NCBI GenBank assembly: GCA_017642895.1
Contig: JAEPON010000011.1
Location: forward strand, 86,775-150,774
DNA from: Roseitalea sp.
GTDB lineage: Bacteria > Pseudomonadota > Alphaproteobacteria > Rhizobiales > Rhizobiaceae
DNA length: 64,000 bases
Direction: 5' to 3'
Below, one piece after another: positions 62,536 to 64,000 of this stretch. The notes beneath the pieces were generated by a model. The model had not been told where the DNA came from. It ran no database searches and worked only from the letters and a program-made list of their open reading frames with translations. A program made the position numbers and the translations under genes. Every line of letters starts with the position of its first letter. The stretch's first letter is position 1.

Positions 62536-62617
62536 TTCCTGTACGCAGACGCCGTCACAGATTTATGACGGTTCAGACGGTGATTGGACGAAATTGCCTG
62601 CCGTTCCGTGCCGCGGG

Positions 62618-63355
62618 TCAGACAGGGGGTTCGTCAAAGACGAATTCGACGCGATCTGACGACCACAGGGTCTCGCCATAGCTGAGCCGCAGTGCATCGG
62701 CGAAAACATCGAGTTTGTGGGTAACCAGAACCGGACGCGCTTCAGGTTGGCGCAGCAGCCTGGCTTCATGGGCATTGGGCATGCGGGCCGCGACCCGAGT
62801 GGAATGGCGTCGATAGGTTTCAAAGCCGTGCGCCGCGTAGACTTGGGTTGTCGAGCGCCTATGTCGCCAATGGTGCAAAAAGTCAGGAAACAGGGCGGCT
62901 GGATAGTAGCTGTCCGCATAGGCGAGCGCGATATCGTCCGCAAAGCTCAGCGTAACGTGCCTGATCACGGATGCGCCATGGTTCAGTTTGAGCGCCTGCC
63001 GCACGGCCTCGGGCGCTTCGATAACAGCGCATTCCAACTCTTCCTGATGCGGTTCTTTGCCTTGGTCTCTCAAGTTTCGCGAAAAGCTGGTGTGCTGTGA
63101 GATCCGATAGTGCAGGGCGGTGTCGTGAACAAAGGTGCCGCGGCCCTGCTCGATACGGATCAGCCCTTGCGCGGCCAGTTCCGACATGGCGCGGCGCAAC
63201 GTGAACCGGCTGACGCCAAACCGCTCCATCAGCGCCGCTTCCGGCGGTAATTGGCTCCCTGGCGCCAGATGCTTGATGGTGATCTCATGCGCCATTTCCT
63301 CGACGATCTGGCTCCAGAGAGGCTGGCGGGCGGACACCAAAATGAAAGGCCTCAT
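62618..63355 (-). CDS. GntR-family regulator, HutC/PhnF type
   Basis: 245 residues: GntR winged helix (PLWSQIVEEMAHEITIKHLAPGSQLPPEAALMERFGVSRFTLRRAMSELAAQGLI, RIEQGRGTFV) and a C-terminal UTRA effector domain. The linker LHYRISQHTSFSRNLRDQGK resembles the PhnF subgroup linked to phosphonate genes. It should repress the binding-protein operon downstream by binding the palindrome at 62518 until a ligand is bound by UTRA. The exact ligand is unknown; phosphonates, sugars and amino acids occur in the family. Confidence 0.9.
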   Translation of the reverse strand: MRPFILVSARQPLWSQIVEEMAHEITIKHLAPGSQLPPEAALMERFGVSRFTLRRAMSELAAQGLIRIEQGRGTFVHDTALHYRISQHTSFSRNLRDQGKEPHQEELECAVIEAPEAVRQALKLNHGASVIRHVTLSFADDIALAYADSYYPAALFPDFLHHWRHRRSTTQVYAAHGFETYRRHSTRVAARMPNAHEARLLRQPEARPVLVTHKLDVFADALRLSYGETLWSSDRVEFVFDEPPV

Positions 63356-63657
63356 CGGTTGAAACGGGTATTGCGCAATCTTGCCGCGATTGGGTGCTCC
63401 GGGATCACGGGTCGAACCTCTAATGCTTGATATCCCCGTTCATCGCCCGCGCCAAACCTTGTTACGCAATGCAATCGGGTCGATGTGACTTCTTCATTCT
63501 TTTATAATGCTGCGCTTGGTTAACAAGCATCAACTCGAGGTGGAAGGCGATGAAAACCGTAGGTCGTATGGACGAATTGCCTCCGGTATCGGTTTGAGGA
63601 TTCCCAGAACGATTTCGATGTGATTGATGGACAGCCGACTGCCTTGGAGGGTTGGCG
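63356..63657. other. Intergenic region upstream of the GntR gene
   Basis: 302 bases with no recognisable gene. The GntR promoter must lie at its left side; the right side grades into the IS5 remnant. Confidence 0.4.
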
Positions 63658-63951
63658 ATGTCCCCGAAGATGACTGATGAGGATTTGGAGCTGGCGTTGC
63701 GCGTGTTCCGCACGAGCTTTCCACGACGCGGCGCCAAGTGTCGCGATGACCGGCGCCTGACCGGCTTGGAAGCTTTGCACCATTTTTCAGTGCACAACAT
63801 CACCCGACTGAGCTGCTACCGCCGTTTGGACCACCCGGCTGAAGATTTTCCGGGGGTTATGGCTCAAGGCGGTGATGCCGCTATCGAGCCGTTCATCAGC
63901 GATATCGGCGGTTTGTTGCCGATGGCGCTGTGTGGTCGCACTTCGTTGTAG
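63658..63951 (+). pseudogene. IS5-family transposase N-terminal remnant
   Basis: The frame begins behind GGAGGG with MSPKMTDEDLELALRVFR then TSFPRRGAKCRDDR, and LEALHHFSVHNIT, the N-terminal pattern of IS5-type transposases. After HNIT (about 63807), where WRALP should follow, similarity is lost and the frame only runs on by chance. The catalytic DDE region is missing. Confidence 0.55.
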
Positions 63952-64000
63952 TCTCTGCGCCATTCCTCCAGTTTCGAGCGGGCGTCGTCAAGGCTCATGA
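63864..64000 (-). pseudogene. IS3-family orfB C-terminal remnant, runs off the window edge
   Basis: Minus strand reads SLDDARSKLEEWRRDYNEVR then PHSAIGNKPPISLMNGS, the last part of an IS3-family OrfB integrase core. The 5' part, if any, lies beyond the window. It faces the IS5 remnant and overlaps its meaningless tail, so one element probably cut into the other. Whether the copy is intact outside the window cannot be seen. Confidence 0.75.

Overview
The window is GC-rich, densely packed bacterial DNA with long runs of co-directional genes whose stops and starts overlap by 1 to 4 bases. The nasTS-nrtA leader architecture, the NirBD/NasA/CysG set, several Dpp-type uptake operons and a RIME-like intergenic repeat suggest an alphaproteobacterium, most likely of the order Hyphomicrobiales (Rhizobiales). 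This placement is inference from gene content; no rRNA or other species marker is present.

Layout. (1) 0.3-10.2 kb: a copper tolerance cluster. It holds a Crp-like regulator, a Spy/CpxP-like periplasmic protein, a Cu(I) P-type ATPase, a CueR-type regulator, CopC, CopD, a DUF411 protein, two small cytochromes c, a multicopper oxidase with a Met-rich insert and a 40-residue Met-rich membrane peptide. Two CueR-type promoters with 19-bp spacers are visible. (2) 10.2-11.9 kb: a tyrosine integrase beside a 45-base piece of the 3' half of an initiator tRNA, an attachment-site remnant. The copper genes are probably cargo of an element extending left out of the window. (3) 12.3-25.6 kb: complete nitrate assimilation (nasT-nasS, nrtA, nrtB, a double-ATPase NrtC/D-like protein, nirB, nirD, nasA, cysG). 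The nrtA leader shows an NtrC-like site, a sigma-54 promoter, an ANTAR-type double hexaloop and an intrinsic terminator. (4) 26-27.7 kb: a decayed C45 acyltransferase gene and an IS3 orfA remnant. (5) 27.8-41.3 kb: a probable sulfated-sugar utilisation operon with two intact cytoplasmic sulfatases, one broken sulfatase, a mannonate dehydratase, an SMP-30 lactonase, an aldose epimerase, an SDR, a Dpp-type ABC importer and a divergent LysR gene. (6) 42.2-52.9 kb: a second Dpp importer with an SDR, an AraC regulator, an M19 dipeptidase-like protein, an EthD-like protein and an intact C45 acyltransferase. (7) 53-55 kb: a conjugation-gene scar, a RIME-like repeat and a LysR/tautomerase divergent pair. 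(8) 55.2-63.4 kb: a third Dpp importer with a ComA-like phosphosulfolactate synthase, an alkaline-phosphatase-superfamily hydrolase and a PhnF/HutC-type GntR regulator, with an 18-bp palindrome before the binding-protein gene. (9) 63.6-64 kb: IS5- and IS3-type transposase remnants.

The segment combines inorganic nitrogen assimilation with three importers, each paired with dedicated intracellular hydrolases, separated by mobile-element debris. The best candidate for an undescribed system is the ComA/phosphohydrolase/Dpp/PhnF-like locus at 55.2-63.4 kb, followed by the sulfatase locus at 27.8-41.3 kb.
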